This document shows, one piece after another, positions 21,588-34,968 of a DNA stretch of 64,000 nt. Source of the DNA: Ulva prolifera (taxonomy: Eukaryota; Chlorophyta; Ulvophyceae; Ulvales; Ulvaceae); NCBI GenBank assembly GCA_023078555.1, contig CM041196.1:2356001-2420000 (forward strand), in the 5' to 3' direction. Each line of letters opens with the position of its first letter. Position 1 is the first letter of the stretch. Position numbers and translations under genes: made by a program. The notes below the pieces were generated by a model that was not told the origin of the DNA, did no database searches, and worked only from the letters and a program-made list of their open reading frames with translations.

Positions 21588-22841
21588 ATGTCCTCCGCAG
21601 CGCACAGCACACAGCACAGCACCACATGTGCGCCAGTCTTCCGGTGGGCCCTCCTGGTGGCATGCGTGGCGCTGCTGCCACTCCCTCCAGCCATCGCAGA
21701 GATTGAAGGGATCTGCTCTGACGTCGCTGAGGGCCTCCTCCAGGAAGTTGCGGCCGCAGACTCTGACGTCTCATCGGCGGGCTGTAGTGCGGCCGGGGCA
21801 GACGACTTTATGGTCTGCGGCTCCGAGGGCTCCGTGGGATTGTGCTCCGACGTCTTCGGCTGCAGCACTCTGAACACGGCCGCTATCGACGCATGCTCGG
21901 AGCCCGGCACGATCGTAGCCTGCTGCGTGGCGTTCTTTAGCAAGCTATGCTCAACGTGTACCGAGACTACGGACTCGTGCCTGCAGATCTGCACGGCCCC
22001 AGGCAACGACTACAGCCCCCCTGACTACAGCCCCCCGCTCACTGCCAGCGATGACTACAGCCCCCCGCTCACTGCCAGCGAGCCCCCTGACACCACACCG
22101 CCTACAGGCTCAGCCTTCACTGGTTCTGATTGTGTCGATGTCAGCGAGGATGCGCTTGAGGCCCTGGCCTACGGGCTGCCCGACGACTTCACCACCTCCT
22201 GCTCCTCCGCAGGAACGGGTGACATCTGCGATGTCCTCGGCAGCGCCGGCACCTGTGCCAGCAACCCTAGCTGTGACGCAGTGACAGTCAACGACGCCTG
22301 CACCTCCACCGCCGACGACTCGGGCTGCTGCACCATATTCCTCGCGAAGCCATGCTCCACCTGTGACCCCGAGCCGGTCACGTGTTCCCAGGTCTGCATC
22401 TCGGGGGATTCCTCGTCGCCACCGCCGGTCGCACCGCCCCCCGTGGATCCGGCCCCCATCGCCACGACGCCCACATCGCCGGTCACCTTCGACCCGCCCC
22501 CACCCACCGCAGCAGAAGCGCCAGCTGGCGATTTCGAAGATGAGGTGACGGTGCTACCTGCCGAGGCCGTAGCAGAGGCGCCAGACGATGACCTGACAAT
22601 CATTGGGGGAGTCCCCCCTTCCGCTAGCATGCCAGACAATGGTCTACCGCCTGTAGCACCACCACCTCTAGTCACTGATCCTGAGGATCCAACTGCAGAC
22701 CCGGAGGTGCCTGTCCTCGAGTCAGGCCCCCCCTTGGGCGATGTGGTGGCCAGGAGTGCTGCCGTGACGCTGGCGGGACGTGCAGGGCACATGTGTGGCA
22801 CGGCACTGATAACCACAGTCGTGCTGTGTGCTTTGCTATAG
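21588..22841 (+). CDS. secreted Cys-rich, Pro-rich surface protein, possible GPI anchor
   Basis: An uninterrupted 417-residue frame. The chosen ATG places a classic signal peptide at the N-terminus (hydrophobic core RWALLVACVALLPLPPAIA, cleavage near residue 37). Upstream in-frame codons lack a signal sequence and were excluded. The mature part has two related cysteine-rich modules: about residues 40-145 (ending CSTCTETTDSCLQIC) and about 180-270 (CSTCDPEPVTCSQVC). Both contain CS, CC and CSTC…C…C patterns, so one arose by duplication. A linker with DYSPPLTAS repeats separates them. Next comes a long Pro/Ala/acidic region of hydroxyproline-rich wall-protein type. The C-terminus (GTALITTVVLCALL) is hydrophobic without a basic tail, as in GPI-anchored proteins (inference). 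It probably sits in the cell wall or at the surface. No enzyme motif is visible. Confidence 0.75.
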   Translation: MSSAAHSTQHSTTCAPVFRWALLVACVALLPLPPAIAEIEGICSDVAEGLLQEVAAADSDVSSAGCSAAGADDFMVCGSEGSVGLCSDVFGCSTLNTAAIDACSEPGTIVACCVAFFSKLCSTCTETTDSCLQICTAPGNDYSPPDYSPPLTASDDYSPPLTASEPPDTTPPTGSAFTGSDCVDVSEDALEALAYGLPDDFTTSCSSAGTGDICDVLGSAGTCASNPSCDAVTVNDACTSTADDSGCCTIFLAKPCSTCDPEPVTCSQVCISGDSSSPPPVAPPPVDPAPIATTPTSPVTFDPPPPTAAEAPAGDFEDEVTVLPAEAVAEAPDDDLTIIGGVPPSASMPDNGLPPVAPPPLVTDPEDPTADPEVPVLESGPPLGDVVARSAAVTLAGRAGHMCGTALITTVVLCALL

Positions 22842-23587
22842 CTGTGAGGCTTTAGGGGTGCTGGCGGTGGAGTGGTAGCAGCGGACCAGCGACGCGCGAA
22901 GCACGGGCACAGCCCAGCGTGACATCCATTCGCATGAGTCCTGCTTGAATACAATACTTTGCAATGAAGCACTACGTCACGTGAGAATGCCTGATGGGTG
23001 AGCTCCAGGGCCTCAACTTGAAGCACTGGTCGATCGAGATATTTGTAACATTGCAAGTGTGTCCTTGTGTTATGAGTGCTGTGCACGCTGCGCTTCCCGA
23101 GGCACTCTCACTTCCAGCATCTCTGCTGGAATTCCATGTTCGAACTCCATGAGCGGCTTGGGTCTGTGTGCATGCATATCCGGCCGCCGCTACCACCCAA
23201 GCAGCGCTGCAACTCCACGTTGCCGGCGCTTGTAGTGGTTCTGAGGTATCTAAGCGTGCAGCGCCCGTGGTACCGGACTTGTGGCGCGCGACAATACTTT
23301 TTTTTTTTGAATACTACCTCTAGCTTGCTCTGTCGATATGCTACAGACTCGCGTCACTCGGGCGTGACCAGTTGAGACCTCGGATCTAGATGCTCAATCA
23401 GCATGAGAGTGAGCACCACAGGCAACGGCGCACTCAGCGTGGGGCACTGGAGCCCTGTCGCGATGCGCATGCCTCTACGATGCCAACTAGTACTTGTTGA
23501 GATGACATGCCAATGGCCATCTACGATTCCACGAGTCGACCTTATTGTTTGTGTAAACACATGTGGTGGGAGCGCCTAGGCAGGGAT
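22842..23587. other. 3' flank of the secreted-protein gene
   Basis: It contains TTTGTAACATTG (TGTAA at about 23045), a plausible poly(A) signal some 200 bp after the stop codon. An A/T-run near 23297-23310 follows. No other exon is supported. Confidence 0.4.
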
Positions 23588-23940
23588 CCCTCGAGCTCGT
23601 GCGACGCTGAGGCCGCCGCGTGGGCATGCTGCTGCGGCTGGTGCGGAGCCACGAGGGTGCGCTGCTGAGCGCAAAGACAGCATATGCATGCATGCCGAAG
23701 GTGACACTAGTGCACGCAAGCGTGTGCGACTATCAGAACCTTCTGTGAGTTCACGTCACCACTCGATCGTGAGGCGCCGAGGGTGTGGGGCCACCGCAGG
23801 GTGCGGGAGGGGCCGGTCCACCTCTAGATCCGACTCCTGCCACCATCGCCGCGGCCCCAGTGTGCGACAGGATATGCTGGAGGTCCGCGCATGCGTGGAC
23901 GGCACCTTGGTAGCACTGCCTGGCTTCCGCCAGATCATGG
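23588..23940 (+). pseudogene. decayed fourth copy of the tandem family (exons C and D)
   Basis: 23600-23668 aligns with the start of exon C of the family at 1.9-16.5 kb (CTCGTGCGACGC, GAGGCCGCCGCG, GCTGGTGCGGAGC) but has lost two bases, shifting the frame. 23765-23920 aligns with exon D, closest to copy 3 (CGGTCCACCT, GATATGCTGGAGGTCCGCGC, GTGGACGGCACCTT). It contains an in-frame stop (CTCTAGATC). The two blocks are about 100 bp apart against about 500 bp in the intact copies, so most of the intron is deleted. Exons A, B and E are not found nearby. It lies about 7 kb beyond copy 3 in the same orientation. Confidence 0.7.
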
Positions 23941-26449
<2,509 letters not shown>

Positions 26450-26724
26450 TACAAAAGGCCGAAGTCGGAGTGACCAGTAGCACCGCCAGGGCAATGAGCC
26501 AGCATGCCGACGCCCCAATGCATGCACAGCGGGAGATGTACACCCACGGCCAACCCCGAACACGGCACCCTAACACAGCTTGACAAGACACCCACCAAAC
26601 ACGCACCCGCACAGACACTCACCACTCCCGCGCACCCCACTGCTGACCAGCCACAAACTGAGGGCCCGGGTGTGTCTGGCTGTGACCCGGGCAGGTGCTG
26701 ATGAGGGCGATGGCATGGGTGTGC

Positions 26725-26836
26725 TGGTCTGTGTTGCATGTTGATGGTGAAGTGGGTGTATGGCGTCCTGGTGTGTGCCCTGCGGTGCTTCCTGCCTTGC
26801 TGGCTTTGTTCTGTAACGAATTGCGCGTGCACATGG
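26725..26836 (+). repeat. dispersed repeat downstream of GT tract (copy 2)
   Basis: It carries CCTGCGGTGCTTCCTGCCTT and GCTGGCTTTG, then GTAACG and GCGTGCACATG, in the same order as 20535-20650. It follows the 1.6-kb GT tract at a distance similar to that in the other copy. Non-coding. Confidence 0.6.
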
Positions 26837-29289
26837 CCGCACGCGCCAAAAATAAAATTAATTGATAAGAAAAATAAAATTTACTCAATAGGTGGGGGGA
26901 TTTTTTAAAAGGTTTTTTTTTTTTTTTTTTTTGGACGGCCGCAAGGACAGATTATGGGCTGGCACTATGGGCAGACATCTGGAGCGTTTGCAGGAGGCGC
27001 ACACAAAATCTTGTGTGTCACAACTTGAGAGAGGCAGATAGCGCACACGCTTTCACATATGTGCCCAAGACTTGGTGTGGCCCCGAAGCGGCGTCATCAC
27101 GTCGATCCCATGCCGCTGCACACAGGTGCTACAAGCTCTGGTGCCCGAGCGCTTTGGAGCAGGTGTGTGGGAGGTCGCGTGTGCGGGGCGCCGGACTGTC
27201 CGCTTGGGGTGGCATGGAGCGGCGTCGGAGCCTTGGAGTGGTTCTGCAATGAATGTGTGCTGCAGCATGGCTTGCCCATGCTGTATTCTTACAAGAGCCT
27301 TGTGGTGCCCATTGCCTCTCTGCAAGGACATAGTCGGAGATGCAAATAGCGTATGTACCGGAGATCTGTGCACGTGATGTACAGTCTCACTTCCTGCAGA
27401 GCATGGCACATTGCGGAGGGCCAAGACAAGCCTGGCAGGCCTCCCACTGTCACATTGCACCTGATCAGTGCACACATGATATCATGTCAAAGGCAACTCC
27501 CTTGTGGCCAGCATGGACGTGCCATGATACCATCCCATCCTTTGCTTCCTGCAACCGACAACATGCAACAAACGGGAATTTCAGGGCTGCGGCAGCACTA
27601 GCTTGTTATCCATCTTGGCATAGTGAAATCAGGTGATTTGCTAGGTCAGCTGGACATGGGACCTCGGTGGCCGACCTCTCCGTGTCACTTCATGCAACAG
27701 CAGCAAGGGCGCATACCATTGCAAAGGCAACACATGCTTCCATTCCAACGAAACGACAAGAATGAATTAACTGTATGTCAAATGACTGCCTGACAACCAC
27801 GCATCACATGCGTGCTTGCCAGGCAGTCTACGAGAATGGCAACATGCGTGCTGCAGAGGTCGGCATGCTGCTTGCTGCTGATCAATCACAAGGCGCCAAT
27901 TCAGCAGCCATTTGTGTGCATATCGACTTGCACGACATTTGGCGCTAATTAGCAAGAAACACCTTGACGCAGACGAACTGACAGTGGTGCGCCAGTTTGC
28001 GTGTCGAGCCACCCGTGCTCGACGAGAGACTTAGTTGATGCTTCGATGATACTGGACATGGTGGAACGAACGCCAGGCTGAGTTGCGTGTGCCTTTGGAC
28101 CGCCGTTTACGGTCCACAATCGCATAGCCGTATGCCAGGTTGCCGTGCCTGTCTCCCGACAACTCGGCTCTGAAGACAGTCGGACTCCCCAAGCTTGGCA
28201 TGGCACTGCCATACCATGGCTACACACGGCGACAGTGATGAAATCGCCCATCTACGTATGTGCAGTCCACTTCTTGTTCTCTCGGCAGCTGCATGTGGCC
28301 TACGATACTACAGTACCAGCTTCACGCATCCTGCATACACTCGTGCTCTCAAACTAGGCCGACCCTCCTGCATACAACTGGTACGCATCTAGGAGTTCAC
28401 AACCACGTTGTTTCATGTGTGTCACCATTTCTTGGTGTGGCTGGTTGAAAGACTGGCTTTGTGTTCGTCTTTTTATCCACTAAGCGCGCAGCGTCGGGTA
28501 TTCCCAACCCAGTCCTGCCCTTTCCTATGCTCATACGAATGCTGAACATGAGTCGATGCTCTGTGGTGCAGCAACGCAGGACGCCACGGTTACGGAGCGC
28601 TGCGCACATGCTGGTGTCCGGTTAAAGCAGCTTGCTGAGGTCAAATAACATCAATTGACGTCAGAAAGTTCATACTTGAGCCTTCGACTTCCAGAGCAGG
28701 TCTATCTGTGGACTGATCTCCGGAGTGCGCACGCGGAAATGCAGGTGCGTCTTTTGCCCGGGCCCGCATGCGTCTCGAGCTGGCCGGCTCGCTGCTTTGG
28801 CGCACTCGGATTATGCGCATAATATGTAGTCGTACGGCAAAATTTTCATGTGGGATGTGAAGCTCATCATAAACGTGTTCTGGTGAACGTCCCAGGCGTG
28901 TGTGTGTCCTCGTATGCACGCAGTGGATCCGGTTTTGTGTCCCTATCCCGGACAGATGCCCCAATAATCTCCTCGTTGCATGACAACGCAGTCAAAATTT
29001 CCTTAGATACGGAAGTTCCCAAGACGCGGATTTGATCGACGTGTCCCATCTGGTGTCACTGCCACAGAGCCTGAAAATGAGCGGGGAGTATCTGAGTACC
29101 TTGAACCATCAATGGCGAACATGCCCCATGCCGAGCTGAATTCAGGCGCGTGGAGAAGCAGCTGTGTTGATGGCCGTTGCTGCTGGAAGACGCTCAGATG
29201 TAGACAAGCGTGCGACGTCCGGTGAACACGGGGTCGAATCAAGCAGCTTGATGCCGAGTCCCGTGCTGCCATGTTCACACCATCGCGGC
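26837..29289. other. gene-poor stretch
   Basis: An AT-rich patch (about 26850-26935) ends in a run of about 24 T. Beyond it I see no recognised domain. A minus-strand block around 27960-28250 has protein-like composition but no partner exon. Confidence 0.35.
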
Positions 29290-29500
29290 GAAAGCATAAC
29301 TGAAGAAGTTGCAAACGCACATGAAGCTCCGAGCACCGCAGCAGGCCAGCGCTGCTCTGACAGCGCGGAAGAGGAGGATTCACTGGACGAAAATGACATG
29401 ATTCGATTGCTGGATGAGCTGCAAGAAGACATCACGTACGACCAGGACGAAAAGGAGTTCATGGATTGGCTCCAGGCCAGCATGACAGGAAGCGATGTAC
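29290..29500 (+). CDS. candidate acidic exon, unrecognised
   Basis: An open stretch encodes an acidic helix-rich peptide (SAEEEDSLDENDMI, LLDELQEDITYDQDEKEF, MDWLQASM). A plausible acceptor (CTCTGACAG) lies inside it, and a donor GTACATAG follows at about 29496. The composition differs from the surrounding noise, but no flanking exon with a matching phase was found. It may belong to the same gene as the exon at 30563-31218. No family recognised. Confidence 0.28.
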
Positions 29501-30562
29501 ATAGTCATCCTAGCCCTTCACCAGAACAGAGTGTGTCCCTGCAATTCCACATTCTTGCAGCTGTCCTTCTCAATCTCTCTGGAAGCTACTCTTTCAACCG
29601 AAATTTCGTCGTCAGTGTACACTTCAACCTTTTATACCACTCAGGTGACAGCAAATTCGCAATGTATCGTTGTATCTCGAGATACTGATCCTGTGATGGC
29701 GAAGTCCCTGCTTATCAACTCAGCAGTATCCACCGAAGCCAGTGATTCTTGGCACACTGAAGCTGTCTGCTGTCCAAATCTTGGATTCCGAGATCCCAAA
29801 GAGTGCCCGTGACCTGAGGCCTTGTGGGTTAGACTCACGTGGCCACGCACACTGGCACGGCTGTGATGTTCGGCCACACCGTCGCACACATGCCATTGCA
29901 TACTTCAAATCACATGCGGTCTACTCCACGTCCTCAAATGAGCTTGCGGTGGCCGTCCCGACCCGCCCTGACAGTCCCCTCTACGTTCACGGAACTGCAT
30001 CGAGACATACAGACATGCAACAGTACATAGATATGTCAGGCTGGTGAGAATCGGGCTTGAAAACGGAGCAAATTGACAGTGCCTGCTATGCTGATGCTTA
30101 GGAGGTTGCCCTGCTGTTCATATTCGTTGTGCCAAGGTGTCTCCTTGGTTCTCGGTAAGGGGGTGGACAGGCTGTGACCGGCACAGCTGGCTATGCTGTA
30201 TCAATGTACCCAACCCACAGGCTCAGTGTAGTGATGGGAACCCTGCCTCGGCGGAGCTGGCCAGTGCCAAAAGAAGCGTCCGCTTGATGTACATGCACCC
30301 GTTGCGCCGTGGTGTACGAGACCACCTTTCTCCTGCGCCAATTACTGTATGATGTTCACGTTGAACAAGAAACACTAGCATGTGACAGCTAGCTGCAGCT
30401 ACGCTTCCTACCATGCATCTCAGCTGCTCTGCGGGTCAGTTTATACGCTTGTTCTGCCGTTGTCTCTGCCTCACACAACCCGCCCCGCACGTAGCGCCTG
30501 GTTCCACACAGGCCAGCCCGCACTACCCTGCACCAGCGCTGATGAGGTGGACCCGACTGCAG

Positions 30563-31218
30563 GGCGCCAGAGGGAGCCAGAGGAGCTGCTCCAGGGGCTG
30601 GAGGTCCTGCCTGCGTCGCGGCAGGGCACCGAGCTGCGCGGCCGAGCGCGCAGGAAGGCACTGACAAGCGTCCGCGGCCGCTACATCGCGCTGCTCCAGT
30701 CCCGCTCCCCCCCATCGCCGCTCGGCGAGTTCACCTTCTCCACAGCTTCTCCACCACCCCCCGCCGCGTCACCGGCCACCGCGTCCCCGGCCAGCACGCA
30801 GTTCTGCATGCCTGTATCCCCGCCCCTCGCCTGTGCCCGCTCGCCGACCCCACACTCCGCCGCCCCCGCCCCCCCCAGCCCCCCAGCCTGCAGCCCCCCT
30901 GCCCCCACGGCCCAACCTACTTCTACGCTCCTCGCTCAGCCCGCGACTATGCTGCTCTGTGATCTCGAGACGCTGGGCGGCGCCGATGCCGCGTGGCCTC
31001 GAGGGGCAGGCAAGCCGCAGAACAAGCGCTGCCGCGAGGAGGCCACAGGAGACGAGTCCGGGCGGCGGAAGCGATGCGGCAAAGGCCGCGCGGCGGTGGA
31101 CGCAGGCTCAGAGGAGACCCTCGGCGCACGCCGGCGGTCCCGTCGTGGCACCCACGGTGCTCCACGGGCACTCCCAGCGGCCGCCGCATCGCCGGAGGGA
31201 GGGCGTGCGTGCTTGTGA
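30563..31218 (+). CDS. candidate terminal exon, Pro-rich with basic patches
   Basis: It opens after an acceptor (CCGACTGCAG) and runs 218 codons to TGA. It starts with a charged helical part (EPEELLQGLEVLP, RGRARRKALTSVRGRYIALL), then a long Pro/Ala/Ser-rich region. The last third has a pattern like a bipartite nuclear localisation signal (NKRCREEATGDESGRRKRC). No enzymatic motif and no signal peptide are visible. Upstream exons are not identified. Near the end GGGC|GTGCGTGC could act as a donor, so this need not be the last exon. Codon composition is GC-rich like the supported genes here. A nuclear protein is an inference only. Confidence 0.38.
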
Positions 31219-33629
31219 CGCCGCGTGTGTGTATGTGTGTGTGTGTATGTATATGTGTATGCTGCGCAGAGTCCACGCTGCGCGTCCGCCCGTGCCAATG
31301 CCCGTGTTGATGCGAGATGTGTATGCGCCTGGTGTGAAGCTGCTGAGTGTGGAGGACGGGAGGCGGACAGGCAGACCGTGTCCTGAATGATAACTGCAGC
31401 CCCTCCCTCCTCTGTGTGCTACAATGTAGCTTCTCGTATGGTCTGGCTGGCAGCTGGTGTGTTGGGCGAGAGCGGCCTAGTTTGCCCATGGCACCAGCAG
31501 CATGTGGTGTGCATTCGCCGGTGGCAGTTGCACGCGAGGCAGTGGCTAAGGGGTGACCGCATGTGGTGTTGGTTCGCCGTAGCCACTGCCTCGCTGCGAG
31601 TGCTAGTGGTATCCGGGTCGATTGTGCTTGCCGCGCGAGAGAAGCGCCGACGTAGCAGGTGCCGGAGGTTTGTGTTTCGTGTATTGTGCGACGGTGGGGT
31701 GGCATGAAACAAATGGAGAATACGCTCAGTGCGGAGGACTAGGTGCTGGGTGGGAAGGGGGATCATGGAGGCTGGGGCCTTGAGGTGGTATCAGGTCTGC
31801 CCCGCTGTCAATTGGACGGCATTTTGAGACCAAGCAGGTGGAGGGACGTGAGCATCGGTTGTTGTGGATATGATGAACCACATCTGCAATCGGTGCACGT
31901 CTCTGGAAAGTCTATCTGGCACAGATCGGAATGTACCCTGTTTAAAGGTACCTATGCATATTGCAGCACATCTTTTCCTTGTAAATTGTAACATGATGCA
32001 ACAGTCTATGTGGGCCAATACCGCAGGAGCCAGCACCGCATAATAGCCAACACCGCGAAGCCAAAACCGCAGTGTCCCCCCTTGCCACTGTTCCACTGTC
32101 TGGAGCAGTGGCCATATCGCTTGATCCCAGGCCTGTTGCATTCATGCAGGCCAAGGGTGGAAATGAATTTTCGGTCTTGGTTCAGGGGTGGCTGCGGAAT
32201 CTTGCGATGCACGACATCCCTGGTGTGCATGCAGAGGTGGCGGCTGCTCCTGACTCCTGGGTTAGATTGTAGACCTGTGAACACGGTCAGGAAGTCGCTG
32301 TCACAACGGGACCTTTCGATATGAGCATCACTGTAAGCAGCGTCACCATCAGCACACGCTATGTACCTGTATGTGCATGAGAAATGATCATCCTGTGCAT
32401 GTATGCATGGCCAGGGAGAGCGGCGCCCAGAACGACAGGCATGCATAATGCACAAGGGGAGGCGTGGATGGCCTAGTGAAACAGAGGGTGTCTTGGTGAG
32501 TCTCACGTTACATGCATATGGTACACTGTGTGGGCCGCCTTGGCCGTGGGATGACCAAGCCAAGTTGCCAGGCTACTTAGTTGCCAGGCAGACTAATTAC
32601 TTAAGTTGCCAGGCGCTCGTTTTCGAGGGCAGCCTGCGGCTGGTTCGCTGGCCACATCGCGGATCTGTGACAGCAGTTTGGTGCTGAACTATTGTTTGAC
32701 TGTCGCCGTGTCGAGCGCATAGAGTCTGAAATGCCACGGGGCTGCTACAGAGTCTCGTCCCGGCGAGTGTTCGTGGAAATATAGGTCAGAGGGTAATGTT
32801 TCCCCTGTAGAAAGTTCAGCGACATGTCAGTCATTTGTGTAGGTGGGGCTGGTTGCAGTCTCAGTAGCCTGGCTCCTACATGGGGCCTGCAGCACTAGTA
32901 CTGCAGTACTGCAGCATAGGTTGACCACACACATCTGCCAGATGGGCCGCAGCTGTGCAAAAAATTAGGGCATCTTGGTGCAAGCAACACAGCGTACATG
33001 GAAACGTATGGGGCCATTTGCCGTGCATTCCGGCCGGCGGTATTGGGGCTGGCCTGTTGGATTCAGACGGTTGAACGGCCCGATGGATTTCCTTTGACCA
33101 CATGAGGTGCGCAGCAGGCCGAGGTCCCTGATTCGAGATGGTGTTGGCGTGTTGTGTCCTTTGATTATCAGACGCTCTCTTTGTATGTTTAAGACGGTTG
33201 CGATGATTAACGTTGACGTGGTAGCACCAGATTGAGTCCGGATTGCACAGCTGTAAGGCTGTCCTTTGGCCACTCTGCACCTCGCCACACCTGGCCCCGG
33301 TCACACGTGGCCGATTGCAGAAACAGGAACGAGCCGCTCTCAAGACCTATCAAGTATGGAAGACGATTTCTCAGGCAGATACTATGCGTCGCTGCAGCAG
33401 GACGTTACGCGCGAATGTTTCTATCAAGTGAAGAGTCCATTCTGCGCGGTGCACTTGTGTGACGAGTGCCACTAGAGCTCATCCGATCATGCGTGTCCAG
33501 CTGCTGAGGCACTAACAAACTCTACCAGAATTCCAGATCTGCTTCGTGTAGACATACATTGTATCAGCTTTGTGTGGACACCATCTGTGCTTTTGCGCTG
33601 TCGCATCGATCAGTTGTGACCGGGAGATC
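31219..33629. other. intergenic, no gene seen
   Basis: It starts with a short imperfect GTGT/ATGT repeat (31226-31262). The rest has short frames only. TGTAA occurs near 31981 and 31988. No domain is recognised on either strand. Confidence 0.4.
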
Positions 33630-34968
33630 ATGGTAAAGATGTCCCTGGCATCGGCTGCAGTAAAACTGCTGGCTTGTGGAGCTCTGACTACTGCATTAGG
33701 CCGGTCGACGTTGCAGGTCCGCATGTTTCATCACTGTGGGCACACGCAAGCAGTCCAGGCTCTGCTCCGAAGCGTCATGCACGCGTGGCATCACTTCACG
33801 GTTCAGCAGCACTCTGATTTCAATTCTATGGTATAAAGTGATTCCCGGAGTTCATCTGTTTAAATGCACGGATGAGCATGCCACAGCAATGCGTGTGCCT
33901 GACGCAGCGTGGTGACTTTGCCACACGGCCGGATGCCAGTTCATCCGCACGCTGTGAACGTCCACATCATTCCCTTGCCAACGTGAGTACAGGGCGTGGC
34001 CGACAACGACCACTCCCACGAAGATGGCCCGGCTCATGCGAACGAAGACACACTCGTCACTTCTACAGAGGCAACCCTTTCCCCGGATGAAAGTGACATT
34101 AGCGGCGTATTTTCGAATCATGCAGGCCACGCCCGCTGGCTAGTGCACGCTGCGGACTACGCAGTGTTCAGCATGTATTCCACCATGCAAGAGGGCTGGC
34201 CATTCAGCAGCGTGGTCAGCATCAGCGATGGTCCAGCAGGAAACGCCACAGGACGTATCATCGTGTACGTCACCACCGTCAGCCAGTTTGCTGCGGATGT
34301 AGCAGCCGATTCGAAGGTCTCCCTCGGTCTGTCCCAAGCCCAAGCAGATGGAGGCACAGGATGCCAGTACGTTGATGCAGAGTGGCCTCTGTGCGCTCGG
34401 GTGGGCACTCTCTCTGGCACATTCTCTACCCTTGCATGCCATGAAAGAGTAGCCTGTGCTCTCCCGTGACCCATCTGCTTGAGTGGCATCAATCTGCAAG
34501 CTGTACAGCTAGCCAAAAAAATGGGCCATCGCATGGAAGATCTCCATGACTTCCAGACCGTAACCTGCAGCCGCTGCTGGCTGAAACTGCGCTCATTGTC
34601 TTCACAATCGGCGCTGTCCCCTGCATTTCCAGGCTGCTCTGTTGCATGTTCCCCTAGAAAACCTGGTGCTCACCAGCATGTGGTGAAAGTCTCGCGTGGT
34701 GCATGTGCAGGTCAGCGTCTTCGGGCATGCCAGGCCGGTGCCAAAAGAGGGCGTGGCTGAGGCGGCAGACATCATGTTCGCACGGCACCCGCAGATGCGC
34801 GCATGGGCGGCGATGGCGCACACGTGGGTCTTCTACGAGATCTCGGTCACCAACGCCTACGTCCTTGACTTCTTCGGCGGCTGGCACAACGTCTCCCGCG
34901 ACGACTACTACGCCGCCTCGCCTGCAAAACCTCTCGCCACGCCCCGGGAGCCTCTCGCCACGAAGTAG
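33630..34968 (+). CDS. CREG: CREG-like secreted glycoprotein
   Basis: Three exons, all phase 0: 33630-33716, 33993-34400, 34711-34968, about 250 residues. CREG proteins are secreted or lysosomal glycoproteins with an FMN-binding split-barrel fold that appear to lack oxidase activity (family knowledge). Exon 1 gives a short hydrophobic signal peptide (ASAAVKLLACGALTTALG). Exon 2 carries ARWLVHAADYAVFSMYS, FSSVVSISDGPAGNATG, a barrel strand region and WPLCAR. Exon 3 continues VSVFGHARPVPKEG, MFARHPQMRAW and ITN-like VTNAYVLDFFGGWHNVSRDDYY. These equal, in order, the family's SLSDGP, PLC, RHPEM and LDYFGG…V motifs. Two N-glycosylation sequons (NATG, NVSR) are present. Donors are GTCCGC and GTGGGC. 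Exons 2 and 3 are firm; exon 1 rests on phase and signal character. Confidence 0.85.

Noticed and set aside
27949..28251. Minus-strand block with protein-like composition (SLVEHGWLDTQTGAPLSVRL)
   Set aside because: Only one possible donor and no matching acceptor or neighbouring exon; too little to call a gene.
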